64,000 nt of DNA from positions 1,798,001 through 1,862,000 of the forward strand of contig JACCLO010000005.1 in assembly GCA_029448655.1 (NCBI GenBank), written 5' to 3'. Below, one piece after another: positions 13,401-24,759 of this stretch. Numbering within the stretch: the stretch's first letter is position 1; every line of letters starts with the position of its first letter. Below the pieces are notes generated by a model that was not told where the DNA came from, did not search any database, and worked only from the letters and a program-made list of their open reading frames with translations. A program made the translations under genes and the position numbers. Origin of the DNA: Wolfiporia cocos. Taxonomy: Eukaryota; Basidiomycota; Agaricomycetes; Polyporales; Phaeolaceae.

Positions 13401-13775
13401 CGCGTGCGGAGGAGGCGCCCGCAGAGGCCGAGCGCCGCGGGCGGGGGTCTGTGGCTCCGATGGCGGGTGGCGCGCAGAGCGACGGGACATGCTTCTGTCG
13501 ATGGATTGCGCCAAGTGCGGCCGGGCGGGAAAGGGAGCAAGGCGCCGGATCGGGAATCTCAACGCGAGATTGGCTGTTTCGCTGGGCGATCCGCACGCGG
13601 CGGAGGCGCCGTGACTGCGTGACGCTCGCACGCAGCGTCCCGATCGGGCGAGGACGCTCGGCAGTGCGACCGGTGCTCCGGCTGCGCGCACTACTGCATC
13701 GCACGACGATATAAATACAAAGAGCCCGCCGGCCCTCCAAAGCCACTCACCCTCCCCGCGCCACTCAGCCTCGCA
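10423..13775. other. Gene-poor, CpG-rich intergenic stretch
   Basis: No frame here has a recognisable domain or a consistent splice model. Much of 11.4-12.3 kb and 13.0-13.7 kb is rich in CG dinucleotides, which makes many long but overlapping frames on both strands. It probably includes the chitinase promoter and the promoter of the gene at 13776. Confidence 0.5.
13710..13717 (+). promoter_or_regulatory. TATA box of the gene at 13776
   Basis: TATAAATA sits 59 bp before the start codon at 13776, in otherwise GC-rich DNA. The spacing fits a short leader. No experimental support. Confidence 0.5.
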
Positions 13776-14363
13776 ATGTCCACCACTGCCCTCTCCCCGC
13801 CGCCCCGCATGGCCTCGCCCCAGCGCGGCCCCGCCACCCTCCCCGTGCCCCAGAGCATCCCCCGCCGCTCATCCCGCAGCCGCCTCCACCTCTCCCCGAG
13901 CCCGAATGAGCCGCCCATCCCCCCGCGCCTCGTCGGCTCCCCGCTCCTCAAGAAGATGATCGCTCGCGCCGACGAGCCCCAATTCCTCTCCTACAAGGCG
14001 CAGTCCGAGCTCTGGATCGACGGCGATGAGTTCGGCACCCGCCGCAGAGACCCCGCGTCCCCGCTCGCGTCGCCCGCCTCGAGCGCGTCCTCCGCGTCCA
14101 TCCCCACCCCGTCCTCGCCGCGCCGCACGCACCGCCGCACGCCCTCCATCACGAGCATGCGCGCGCGCTCCCGCTCCCCGCCGCCCACGCCCGCGCTTAC
14201 GTCCCCGCCGCCGCCCGTGCCGCCGATCCCGTCGTTCGCGCTCGCCGCGCCCGGCGCGAAGCGCGCGGTCGTGCACCCGACGATCCAGATTCACATCCCG
14301 GACATGGATGCGCACTTCGTGCGCGCACCCCGGCGCAACAGGTGGGCCCGTGCCGCGGCATAG
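13776..14363 (+). CDS. Proline/serine-rich hypothetical protein, 195 aa
   Basis: Single-exon frame preceded by a good TATA box. The protein is rich in Pro, Ser and Arg (SSRSRLHLSPSP, RRTHRRTPSITSMRARSRSP, SPPPPVPPIP), so most of it is probably disordered. Less repetitive parts are LVGSPLLKKMIARADEPQFL at about residues 52-71 and the C-terminal IQIHIPDMDAHFVRAP. No signal peptide or membrane helix. Several RxxS sites could be kinase targets. The long GC-rich antisense frames overlapping it are shadows. I recognise no family; it may be a lineage-restricted regulator. A false gene in CpG-rich DNA remains possible, but the TATA box and the non-repetitive segments favour a real one. Confidence 0.55.
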   Translation: MSTTALSPPPRMASPQRGPATLPVPQSIPRRSSRSRLHLSPSPNEPPIPPRLVGSPLLKKMIARADEPQFLSYKAQSELWIDGDEFGTRRRDPASPLASPASSASSASIPTPSSPRRTHRRTPSITSMRARSRSPPPTPALTSPPPPVPPIPSFALAAPGAKRAVVHPTIQIHIPDMDAHFVRAPRRNRWARAAA

Positions 14364-17300
14364 TCGCGTCCCGCGCTAAGCTTTGCGCTTGCAGCCGCTA
14401 CCCGCCCAACAGCGCCGCGCCCGACGGCCCCCGCCCGCGGCAGACTGTACCATAGCCCCCTCTCCGTCTTGCTTGCTCCGCCCCCGCGGACCGTCTCGCT
14501 CCTTCCGTGTACAACCTAACTGGCCCCCGGCGCCCCGCCTCCTCCACCGTGACATCACCCGCACACACCTGCAGGGAAGGCCCTCTGTAATGTGCGAGGC
14601 GATCTTGGCGATGACGAGGCCGCGCACGCCGCATGGAGCAGTCGTGTATGACATATCAAACCGCGCCGCGGACGTTCTTGGGAGAGACCCCTCGCATTTG
14701 GACTCCACGCGCCTGTACAGTGTACATCACCCTCTACCCCGCGTCTCGTACTCTACTGTTCGACCAACTAAATGCCCTCTGCCCGCGCTGTCGCCGCACC
14801 GCCATAACTTATCCCTCGTATATGCTCTCCTCTCGCTCCACGTAGTCCGGCGCACGCCCGCGGCTCGCACCTTACGCTCGCTTAGCTCTCTCGCATATTC
14901 GCACTTGAACCACGCTCTTTGACGCCGTTTCCCGGTTCTCTCTACATCCGCAAAATACTTAGCTTACCGCACTGTTACATAGTTGACCCGCATGGACGCT
15001 CGCTGTCTGTACAATATCCTGCTCTGTAATAACATTCGTGCCTGTCGCATCCCGAAATACGACGCGTCTCCAGTGTTTTCGCTCGCGGCGTCCAGATAGG
15101 GGCTGTGATCACGAACCGACGGAGTTCAGCGGGGTGGAGTGGCTTGTACGTGTGCCGGGCGATAGGCGCTGCGCCTACAGCCCGCGAGGTCATTGGGCGT
15201 GTCACCGAGCGCGGATCTTCCACGCTGGGGGCGCCTGATCTGCCACCCAGCATGCCTCTGTCGCGCATGCTGCGTACCGCCGACGCCAACACGCACCCAT
15301 CGCAGCAGACGCGCCACGGCGGACTTCGCACCGCGTACTGGCGATGCCAAACGCGCGCACCGTCCACACACGTGCGAGCACCGGACCCGCAGGCCGGCGA
15401 CCCCCACGACGAGTCACCTCTGCACTCCGCATGCAGTGCAACTGGCTACGGGGGCACTGCTCTATCGCGCGCGCGTGCCGCGGACAACAGGCCGCGCACG
15501 GACATTGCGCGGCGCAAAGCCCCCGCGCGCCACCGCAGCAGGTTCTCTGCTATCTCGCACCCACCCGGGGCGCGTGCGCTGATAAAACCGCGCCGTGCTA
15601 CACGCTGCTTAGCCTGCGCCGCGACACGATTGGCGGCCGCGCAGGCGGCCGCGACCCCGCGAGGCTGAGGCTGTCGCGCATGCTCGAAGATCCGCTGGTC
15701 GCGCGGCCTGCTCTGTGGGGTATAGGGGCGGGCGGGTCCTGTGCGTATCGCGAAGACGAAGGCGAAGGACTTCGTGCCCGGATCTTGTGCCCGTACCACT
15801 GCTGGGAATTCGTCGCGCTGTGCATAAAGCCCGCACCCCATGGCTGCTGCTTGTGCCACAGCTGACCCCGTTCTCTGACCCACGCTTGTTAGCCGAGGTG
15901 TCCCATGCTAAAGCTCAAACTCTACCAGCGCGGCGCCAGTGCAGGACAAAACCCGCCGCTCTGTGTCAGGGGTTATTTTCACATTCCTGATCGGAGAACA
16001 CGGCACCGCCTCCTTTAATAATATTCTCGACACAGGGCAGAAAACGGGATTAATTGCGCACAGCCACAAGACCACAGTAAACTTACGATCGCTGCAGGCG
16101 CGCCACGGCGCGCCACGGCATTCGACAACGCCGAAGCGCACTTGACACGTCTCGTACCAAATTGCCAACGAACGCAATATTACCATCAATGATTAGTGCG
16201 CCTGCGCCTTCTGACATACGCGTCGCAGTGACACCGTCACACCCGGGAGCCGGGGGCTCGGCAGCCTCTGCGGCGGTGCAACTAGTGCGTCGCAGGCGCC
16301 TCTTCACATCGGGCGGCAGGGCTCGAGCTTCGGACCCTACGGACTGACACGGCGCACGCGCGCCAGTCTGACTGTGTGCGCAGGGATAATTCGGCCTGCC
16401 AGGAGTCCGCGCACTCCCGACGGACGCGGCCTGGGCGACACGGGACGGCGCTCGCGGCGAGACAGAACATGGACGGCCGCACGGGCGCTAGCGGAGCCCA
16501 GCGTCCAGCGTCGAACGGCCGCGCGCGGTCTGGGAAGCCGTGCGATCGGGGCCTGGATACAGGGCTTAGTGGTCGTCTTCCGAGCCCGAGCGAGAGGCGG
16601 AAATGGCTGATCGGGCGTGGCATTGTGGACGGGAAGCGTCGAGAAGCACGCCTGCGGCGGCGTGCAGGGATGCTGCACTCCCCTTCCCTACAGAGGCGTG
16701 TTGTCAGGCGGAAGTGGCACGGGAGTGGGAACGCGCCAAGGTGTCGACTTTGCATGATGATGATCAGCCCATCCGACGATATTAAGTGATGGATAGCGCT
16801 GTAGACGGGCAGGTGGGTGTGGGAGCCCGCCCGCGCGGATTGGTCAGTGGCGTGCGAGGCGTGGAAGTCCCGGGGCGTGCTAAGTGTTGCGATTTCGAAG
16901 GGAGCCACACCGAGGACCCTCGGTCCCTGCCCTAGTTAGTGACTCGAGGCGTGCCAACCTCCCCCCTAATCTAGCACTTAATGGTCCATAATGAGCGCTG
17001 GTAGCCTAGACGCAGCTGCTTGAGATAAAAGCGGCCGCAAGGCTGGGGTGAGGTGGAGCTCTTGGGACTTGGGATCGACGACGCTCCAGGCGCGGGATAG
17101 AGGAACGTTGATCTGCGCACCCGGCTGGGCGTTACCGCCGGCATGGCGGTCACGAGCATAGCGAGTCTCGAACAGCGAAGGACGCGTGCGTAGGCTCGAG
17201 GCAGGTGAGTGACGAGCGCAGAAGTCAGAAATATCTACCGCAGAGCCCCGCGAGTCCGAGAGCATGGCAGCAGCGTACACGCATTCACGAGCGTACGTTC

Positions 17301-18900
17301 ATGACCGAATGTTCGAGGCCTTGTTGTTTTCCCAGGACGATGGAGGCCAGAAGTGCTGCTCTGCAATGTCCGCAATGATTGCTGAAGCTCTGAAGGGTGA
17401 GTAATACATGCACTATTTCATATCTGCGACATCTGACACATTGGCATGAAGTCGTGTCAGGAGTGGGCATCATGCTTGTCGATCGTGTCTATGATGCATA
17501 TATAGCATGGCTCACCTGCATAATGTGACGGCATATGCACGCAATAGCATATCTTTGCGAGGGAAAGATGATCGCAGATGGTTGAGATGGGAGAGTCAAG
17601 GCGCCACGTCGTTACAAGGCCGATTGGTCACCGAGCCTCATTGTGAGAAGGAGCCCGTTGTACCTTGTCAGCATCGTGAGTGGGCACGTTGGCACCACAA
17701 GCTTCGTCAATAGCATTTTGTATACAGGAAGAGCGCAAGCAGCGTCCCCGTCTGAGTCAGGATCGTACGGTCAGCTAGTTCGCGGGTGAGCGTGTGCAGC
17801 AGACTAGAGAAGATTTGCCGCCGCAGTACAGCACAGCAGCACTCCGTTGCGGAGTCTTGCACGTAGTGGATGCAGAAGCGTGTATTCCCATCATATGCCG
17901 ATGGTTATCAAGGACAGACGAACCAGATGCATGCTTTCCGAATCAAGGCATTTCCTTTCCCGATTAGGATGTCTATCGCGCCACAGTCTCTAACGCCGTC
18001 GGATCGTGGCAGTGACCTGCAGACACCGTATCCTCCCCTTTTGCCTCTCAAATTTCTCTTAAATACTCCACTAGTGTACATATTTATCTACAAATGAGCC
18101 CTTTCCCTGTAGATTTCTGCCGTGCGTTGTACCTGTAGGCCCATCCGTGCCGCCACATGATGATTATCATTGCCCCGTAATTCAGGTCTTCCTTTCCCCT
18201 GAGATAATACTCATCGTTTTGATTGCCCACAATGTGTCTATGCAGTTATCATGCCGCTGATATACCAATTGTGTAGCTGGCCTTCCACGCGATCCCCTAC
18301 AGTGGCGTTCTTTGCTAATACCTTGTCTCTCTTAATAAATGGTGCTAAAAATGACAGGCTTCCATCATCTACAGACTGTCTCATGTGAGCGCAGAACATC
18401 CAGGACGAAACGAATGTCTCCCATGTGCGCTCGAAGTTTGTTGTTGTCCAGCTGTGGCATCGTGCCACGATGTGGTGGCACCCTGGGCCCTAGCTCCCAC
18501 GATCATTGTGATAAGGAAGCCACGCTCGACAGTCCTAGCTTGTTCTTCTGATTGCGCTCGCTTCAAGCAGGGATATGCGACAGCTCAAGGCCAGCTTTGA
18601 TGACTCCTCCTCAGGGTGCGCTCGGCCTACGAGAGATAACAATGCTTCTGTGACAGTAAAGGAGCGCGAACAGGACCGCTGTATTGGTGTTCATTGGCAC
18701 ACGACAGTCGTCTAGGATTTGCAACGCACTCGCGGGGATAGTGAAGGCGGTTAGAGGTGATAAAGCCCAGGCCTAGGCCTGAGGCCCGAGTACTGGCAGC
18801 CACATGTGCACCTCGTTGCAAGTCGCATCAGCATAAGACCAATTCATACATGCATGATCTACTAGACGACACGGATAATGTAAGCATCTTAGACCAATCA
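14364..18900. other. Gene-poor stretch, CpG-rich in its first half
   Basis: 14.4-16.9 kb is CpG-rich with many overlapping frames on both strands and no recognised domain. 17.0-18.9 kb is more AT-rich, also without a supported gene. The first few hundred bases are probably the 3' UTR of the gene at 13776. No transposon protein, tRNA or rRNA is visible. Confidence 0.45.
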
Positions 18901-18932
18901 TGGTAGAGAGCGTGAAGCATGTATAATGGCGG

Positions 18933-20057
18933 CTAGCAGACCAACAACCACCGTGCAGCTAATAGGGCGGGCATTGAATATTGATGGGCCACATGCACGA
19001 TAGCGAGCCTCAGTAATTCTGTTGGTAACCATGTCGTAAGAAGCAAGAAGCAGGAAGCCATCAAGATAACGAGAGCCTGCTCGATGTTCTTCCATTGTTC
19101 CTCGAGATCGAGTACAATCATACGCAGGCTGTGGTAGTAGGGGATGAATCGGTGATGGGCCAGGACGATGTTGATGAGATAGTGTGAGAGTCTCATATGG
19201 CTGTGCTTACGACGCCTTCCATGCGATGAATACAAGGATCCAGGGTATTGCTGATTTCGTAGGCGACCTCAATGTGCTGTGCTACGATCAGTTAGCATGA
19301 TAGGCAGATATCAGCACCTTGGGACTAATGTCAAGACATCCGCGGTAGGAGGTATCCATCACTGCAAACTTACCTCCTCTCCTTTGACTTGATGCCGGAC
19401 GGATGTATGATTACGGCATCCCTGTGGCGTAGGTTGCGGTCGACGTGCCCACGCTTTATGAGTAACTGAAACGTGTCCCCTCGAATATATGCCTCGACCA
19501 CTTGCTCGCACGCCGTCAACGGACAGCCTAAAGGATCTATTGCAATCGGCCATAGGTAGGCTTGGCATGTCTTAGTCGTCTTCCAGGAACACATTCACCC
19601 CAATGATTTTTAGCAGAGATACACGCATTCGGTCGGCTGCGAGGCGGAATTGAATAGATGTCATCAACCATTGAGACGCTAACAATCGAGGGTATCCAGC
19701 GACAGCCAAAATAGATCTGATGGCAATCGTCGGACGTGACGAAGCGAGCTGTGCCATCCGACACGAGTTCATGGGCGCCGTCCAAGGCCGAGCTTGATCA
19801 CGATCGTGCGTCGAGAGCCTGGAAGCATCGAACACGGTCTTGGACAGGTCGGGCAATGTGGGATCGAACATGTGGAACGGTATAGTGGATTGCATAAATT
19901 CTAACCGAGTAATAGAATCGCCCATAAGAAGCTCAACCGACGTGCATCTAGAATACAGGTTCAAGAAAAGGTGAGTGCTCCGCACAGGCATCCGGGATAG
20001 ATATACGATACGATTTTGGCAAAGCAGTACGAGAGCGCGAACATGAACCGTAACCAT
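18933..20057 (-). pseudogene. Possible degraded or unresolved gene
   Basis: Three overlapping minus-strand frames follow one another: 20057-19572, 19594-19370 and 19235-18933. The last contains a hydrophobic stretch (LVILMASCFLLLTTWL). I could not join them into a model with convincing splice sites, and I recognise no family. They could be the remains of a gene, exons of a diverged orphan gene, or chance. Confidence 0.22.
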
Positions 20058-20269
20058 GAACCAGTGATGATATGAATACAGCTGTGGGTGGCAAATACGA
20101 ATAAGTTAGATGACCATGTGCGGTAGATGCGATGCATGTGCGATGGGGGTATGCGAGAGTAGAGAGAGCGTCGTACCGTGTACACTAGGCGGACCGTGCG
20201 ACTACAACACACACAGCCGGTCCTATATTCCGTTGCGAAGACCAGAGGGTATCCGCATGCAATGTCCCG

Positions 20270-21519
20270 TCAGAGTCCCAGCCTCTCCGCCAACGTCCGA
20301 TCCCCGCTGTCATTATAGGCGTTCGTCGCTCCCCGCGCGCCGCGCCGGCCTCCCCCGCCCCCTCCACCTCCGCTGCCCCCATTGCCGCCGCGCCCGCCGC
20401 CGTGGGCGCCATTGCGACGTGAGGCCCGGTCCCGCTCGCGTTCTCGCTCGCGGTTCCGCTCCCTCTCCCTGTCTCTATCCCGTTCGCGCTCACGTGGTCG
20501 CTCGCGATCTCTGTCGCGTTCGCGCTCTCGATCTCTGTCACGCATGCGGTCGCGTTCACGCTCGCGCTCAGGCGAACGTGGGCGGGTGCGCTCGTCGTCG
20601 TCGGCGTCCATCTTCACGAACGGCTTCCGGTCCTCGGGACCGCGCCCGTCCGCGAGCGAGGACGGGTTCGAGTGCGTGTTCGATGGTCTATTAGGATACA
20701 TAGACCGAGAAGGGGGTGCAGGTGGGGTGTGTGACTCCGAGAGACGCGGCTTTTTGTGTGCGCGAGGCCCGGTGGGCGGGAGTTTTGTGGCACCATTAGC
20801 GGAAGATAGATGTGGAGGCTGCTGGTACATATTCCGCGGCACAGGTGATTGCGAGTGTCCGGGAGGTGGCTTTGGTGCAGCTTGTTGCCGACTATTCGCA
20901 GTAATCAATGCCTCCTGCGACCTGTCTAGCTCGGCGCTATTAGGGTCTGGAAGTCAGATGCTAATGTATAGTATATTAGGTTGGGATAGGCAACTCACGA
21001 GAGCGACGCTATGACCTGATGCGACTCTACATGCGAACAAGTGAGACACGTTGCACGATCACTGAGTGGAACGCGCAAGGACACACCTTTGAGTGCCCCT
21101 TCCAACTTCTGGACCACTCGGCGAAGGGCGTGCACATCTTCTTTGAGCTTACCCGTCTCCCCTGATTTCAAGAGCTCATACAGCTCATCATTCTCCTCCT
21201 GTAGTATCTTCGTCCTCTGCGTGAGGGCCGCAGTCACCGTATTCGACGCCGCAGTCGCGGGCGACGACCGGTCGTTGAGATGGGGTAAGAGAAGCGAGAC
21301 GAGTGCCGGGGGCAGAGTGAACGGGTCCGTCGTTGACGGCGCAGGCTGGTTAGAGAGGTACTGGCGCAGCTGCGTGACCTCATCCTGGACAAGGACGTGA
21401 GCACCTGAAGGCGTTCGCGTTCCCTGGTATATGGAACGTACCGTCAACTCGGCGAGCTGCTCATCGCGCTGGCGGAGGAGCGTCTCCAGCTCTATTTCGC
21501 GGGCCGACGGGAGGTCCAT
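20270..21519 (-). CDS. WTAP/Mum2-like m6A methyltransferase complex subunit
   Basis: Predicted regulatory subunit of the nuclear mRNA N6-methyladenosine writer, equivalent to animal WTAP, plant FIP37 and yeast Mum2. Exons are 21519-21442, 21384-21087, 21026-20999 and 20936-20270, giving 356 residues. The 57-nt first intron is stop-free in frame but has a clean donor (GTACGT); removing it joins two coiled-coil halves (RDEQLAELT + DEVTQLRQYL), matching the order in WTAP. Residues 87-145 (LQEENDELYELLKSG ... HQVIASL) match the WTAP segment with the same heptad pattern. The C-terminal part has a long Arg/Glu/Asp-alternating tract (about residues 220-310) and a Gly-rich stretch, not found in animal WTAP at that place. 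Family assignment rests on my reading of the coiled coil, not on a search. Confidence 0.75.
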
Positions 21520-22207
21520 CGTGTTAGTGGTGTGGACAGGGGCTGTCCGTCGCGGTGAGGAGAAAGGGAGGGGGAGAGTGGACGAGTTGAGGTCCGCGAC
21601 GACGCCGCCGCAACAGCGCCTCCGCGAAGTTGCCCACGTGCTCGTTCAACGCCTCGATGCGGTTTGGCGCCGGCTAGTAGAGCAGATCGGCGAATATCGT
21701 CCTTGTGTGGTAGTACAGCGTAGTAGGTACAGGTATACAGTCTACGGTATTCTACAACAAAGCAGGCTGGGAAAGAGCGGCGGACTATGTCGTGCGACAC
21801 TACGGTGGGAATTGGGGAATAAGCTCGAAGGGAATCGCGATATGCGGATCCACTGCTTCCAGCGATATTTGGACACGGCGGACCGCCCTCGTGTCCACTC
21901 TCCGCCACTTGGTCTCCCAATCTCCCGAGTTCCAGACTCTACCAGTGAGTTTTCTTGATGAGGATGCATAAAAGCGCGGGCGCGATCCGGAGAACCGATG
22001 GTCTTGCGTCATGCGCGAGCGCAAAATACGGACTGACAGACATTGCGCGAAACGATACGATATAGAACGGAATTGTGACCGGATAAAACAATGATTTACA
22101 GAGTAGCGCCACGGTAGTTCTTGAGCTGGGTATCGAGCTTGCAATAAATATTGAGGGCGTGATAGATAGCATTTGGCGAATGCGCTGCGCGGGTCAAAAG
22201 CGGAGCT
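21520..22207. other. Spacer between the WTAP-like gene and a small gene
   Basis: It holds the 5' flank of the WTAP-like gene and the 3' side of the small gene at 22208. No supported coding region. Confidence 0.5.
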
Positions 22208-22450
22208 TTACATTCGAAAGAGCTTCCTGAACCCTCGCGAAGGCTTCAAGGAAAATGATGATGGTGATCGCTTGACCTGATGTCCGCCTTGTCGATGTCC
22301 GTCCGAAGGACGCAAGAGCTGCGCAAGCTCTTCGTACGTCGCGTGGGTCTCGCGGGGATTTTGCGAAGTGGCGAATAGGCTGAGCGCGTGGGGTGCCGCC
22401 ATCGAGGAGGAGAAAGGAGAGGATGCAGAAGCAGTAGTAGCAAACGGCAT
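22208..22450 (-). CDS. Small protein, 80 aa, paralogue of the gene at 5804
   Basis: Start codon at 22450; a second in-frame ATG at 22402 would give 64 residues. It matches the 68-aa protein at 5804-6010 along its whole length: PFSS near the start, PHALSLFATSQNPRETHATY against PNAFAMFATSQSPRESYNMY, a following EELAQLL against GDLLKVL, a Ser/basic middle, and a basic-aromatic end (GFRKLFRM). The shared core is FATSQ-x-PRE. No signal peptide or helix long enough for a membrane. A probable 5'-UTR intron precedes the start (GTGAGATA near 22500, ending AAAAG near 22458). The stop codon again overlaps a donor-like GTAAAG. Function unknown. Confidence 0.75.
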   Translation of the reverse strand: MPFATTASASSPFSSSMAAPHALSLFATSQNPRETHATYEELAQLLRPSDGHRQGGHQVKRSPSSFSLKPSRGFRKLFRM

Positions 22451-23819
22451 TGTACGGCTTTTATGGAAGGAGAATGATAATACAATGATAAATATCTCAC
22501 CGCAGCGGCGGGTGGAGCAGGCAGTTCGTCGGTGACGAGGCCGGTAGGTGCAGCTATTGTTCGGGGGCGGCGAGTGACATACGGCAGACGTCTGCATTAT
22601 AAACGTCCGTGAGGCAGTACCTATGACATATTGCCAGACAGCTGGAACAGGGCGGCGCATCGGGAAAAGCACGCCGCCCTGACTCGGGTTGCTCTCCGGT
22701 TTGCAGAGCAGGCAATTTGCGCCCTGAGGACCTACAGGCACAGACTGATTAATTAGCACTTTGGTCTTAAGCGAACGATGCGCTCGCCTAGCAGCCACGA
22801 TGTCCGCAAGAGCGGCGTGCTGGACTCGCTGAGCGGCTTGTGTATTTACTTTTCTACGTAAGCGAGGAGCGCGGCTGCGCGGCGGATCATACGCGTTGTG
22901 GGCGCTTGTTTGGTTCCACCTCGGTGATCGACCTGTGCAAACAAGGACAAATTGCGCTTTTTTTCGCTGCGTCGCGCTCGCACCAACTTGACCTTCCTCT
23001 GCATGCGCCAGGATGTCGAATGTGCTACCTATTGGGCCCGGATACGATGTTAGCGGTGGGTATCTGCTTCTGCTGGCTCGTCGATGATGTTATCATATTC
23101 CCAAACATACGAACGCTCACGCGTCGTGAACTCTAACTCTACAACGGTATCTGAGCTCTTTTTCTTTCATCCTCGTCTCCTCGTGCCCGCAGCATGTTGA
23201 TCAAGCTCATGACAGATAGATACAGCCGATACCGTAAGTGCCTTCAGTGTCAAACGTGTTTGTGATCAGACCACACTCTGTATTCTCGGTGGTCGTGCAA
23301 AGATCCGAGTCGCCCCATGATTCGTCGAATATCAATCGGTGAGTGATGTTCCTCGTTCCTTGCGGCTATACTCGGCTGCCATCGTGATGACATTACTATT
23401 CACACTGTATGAGCATCTCTGCATCAGCATTGGTGTTTTGATTGACAATTTCTACAACGGTATCTGATACTTGTTATTGCATCGTGTAACGTGTCGAGGC
23501 GGCCCTGAACTGACCCATATCCGTCACAGAATGTTGCTCGTACCGCGGATGGTAGGCTATTGCAAGGACTCGCGTAAGGTTCTGATCAGATACATTCCAT
23601 CAACTTCTGTGCATCGTCACGTCGTGCACCTCTGTACTGTCACTATCACGTTGTAATATCAATTTTCTATTGTTTATTCGAGCCGGTCTCAGCACTATGC
23701 GCAGTCTTTTAAGGTGCTGAGGGTGCAGCAATGCAAGTACGGCCCAAACACGCGACGCCGAGAGTAATAGAATTGGCGAAGAACTCACGGAGGTTGAGTT
23801 GCTCCCGCTCTCGATTCTA
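22451..23819. other. Intergenic, no gene recognised
   Basis: Upstream flank of the small gene and downstream flank of the STEEP1-family gene. One 98-codon frame at 22840-23136 has no recognisable feature. Confidence 0.5.
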
Positions 23820-24490
23820 CTAAAGTAGTTGTTCGTCCTCGAAGGCATCTGGAGGGACTTGCCCTTGGATTTGGCTCAATGCGCCCTTGAATATATAGAG
23901 AAACGGAGCAGATTTGACGGGCGGCGGTGTGGTCTGATACGCGACAGGAAGATTACACCGAGGACAGTGAAACCTATACTGGCGCTCATGGCCATTAGGT
24001 CTGCACTCTGATGAGTCTATGGAGACGCCAATGGTGTGAGAACAACGCACCGCTCAACCAGAATTGGCTCTTGCTCTGTCGCGTTCAGCTTGAAGACCCT
24101 GGCCTTTCCAAGCTCGCTATCTTGGCAGCGAATGACTACGGCATCGTCAGTCTTGCGCCGAGGGAGGGAAGTCAGACTCTTGTCAATAACGAGCTGCACA
24201 GTGTGCTTCAGCGACGGCCGAGGCCGAAAGACGCAGACATCGGGACCAATACGCACGATGAACTCTCCGCAGATGCAATCTGCGCCGAAGAGAACCGAGA
24301 GCAATTAGTGGGGATGAGACAAATATAAGATGGGAGATCACACAGTAGACACGCAAAGCCGCGACTGATGACGCGGTGGGCCGGGCTATCAAGTCTCAGA
24401 TATTCAGACGGCGGACAATCGCGGGAGCAGGGTGTGTGACTGACCGTCCGTCGACGAGGACACGGCCGAGCGCGAGACGACCTTAGGCAT
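23820..24490 (-). CDS. STEEP1: STEEP1 (CXorf56, UPF0428) family protein
   Basis: Small eukaryotic protein of the STEEP1 family, 144 residues in five exons: 24490-24445, 24385-24344, 24279-24257, 24193-24051, 24000-23820. In animals STEEP1 helps STING leave the ER; its role in fungi is unknown. Diagnostic features are the N-terminus MPKVVSRSAVSSS, the VYYCICGEFILVIDKSL segment with its Cys pair, PRRKTD, and the HERQYRFHCPRCNLPVAYQT segment with the second Cys pair (a likely zinc site), then FLYIFKGALSQ. It is shorter than the human protein (222 residues), mainly at the C-terminus. It is divergent with the ankyrin gene across 269 bp. The exon of 42 nt (24385-24344) was placed by frame and by its match to the expected VYYC sequence. 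Confidence 0.82.
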
Positions 24491-24759
24491 TTCGGAGATG
24501 GCGTGCGGCAGGCAGAGTGCGTGTAGACTGTTCGGAAGGGAAACAAGGGTAGTCGTCGTCGAGAGCAGAAGAGGGACGAGTGCTCCGTCAAGCGTGCGAT
24601 CTCCGAACTGTCCGTCATTCTGATCCTTCTAAGGTCACGTGCAGCCGTGCCTATTATGCCTCCTCCCCGCCATTTGCTGTGTTTGCTGTGCACTCCTTGC
24701 TTTTGTACTTCAACAGCCGAGCGAGGCGGCCTGAGCCTCCCACGCTTCACTCCCCCCCC
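24491..24759. promoter_or_regulatory. Probable bidirectional promoter, STEEP1/ankyrin
   Basis: The start codons of the divergent genes are 269 bp apart. The space must hold both 5' UTRs and both promoters. No clear TATA box was seen on either side. Confidence 0.5.

Noticed and set aside
20430..20580. Tandem DNA repeat
   Set aside because: The periodicity comes from Arg/Glu/Asp codons of the WTAP-like protein tail; repeat units are irregular at DNA level.
21385..21441. Treating this stop-free stretch as coding in the WTAP-like gene
   Set aside because: It has a GTACGT donor and a CAG acceptor, length 57, and removing it restores continuous coiled-coil heptads.
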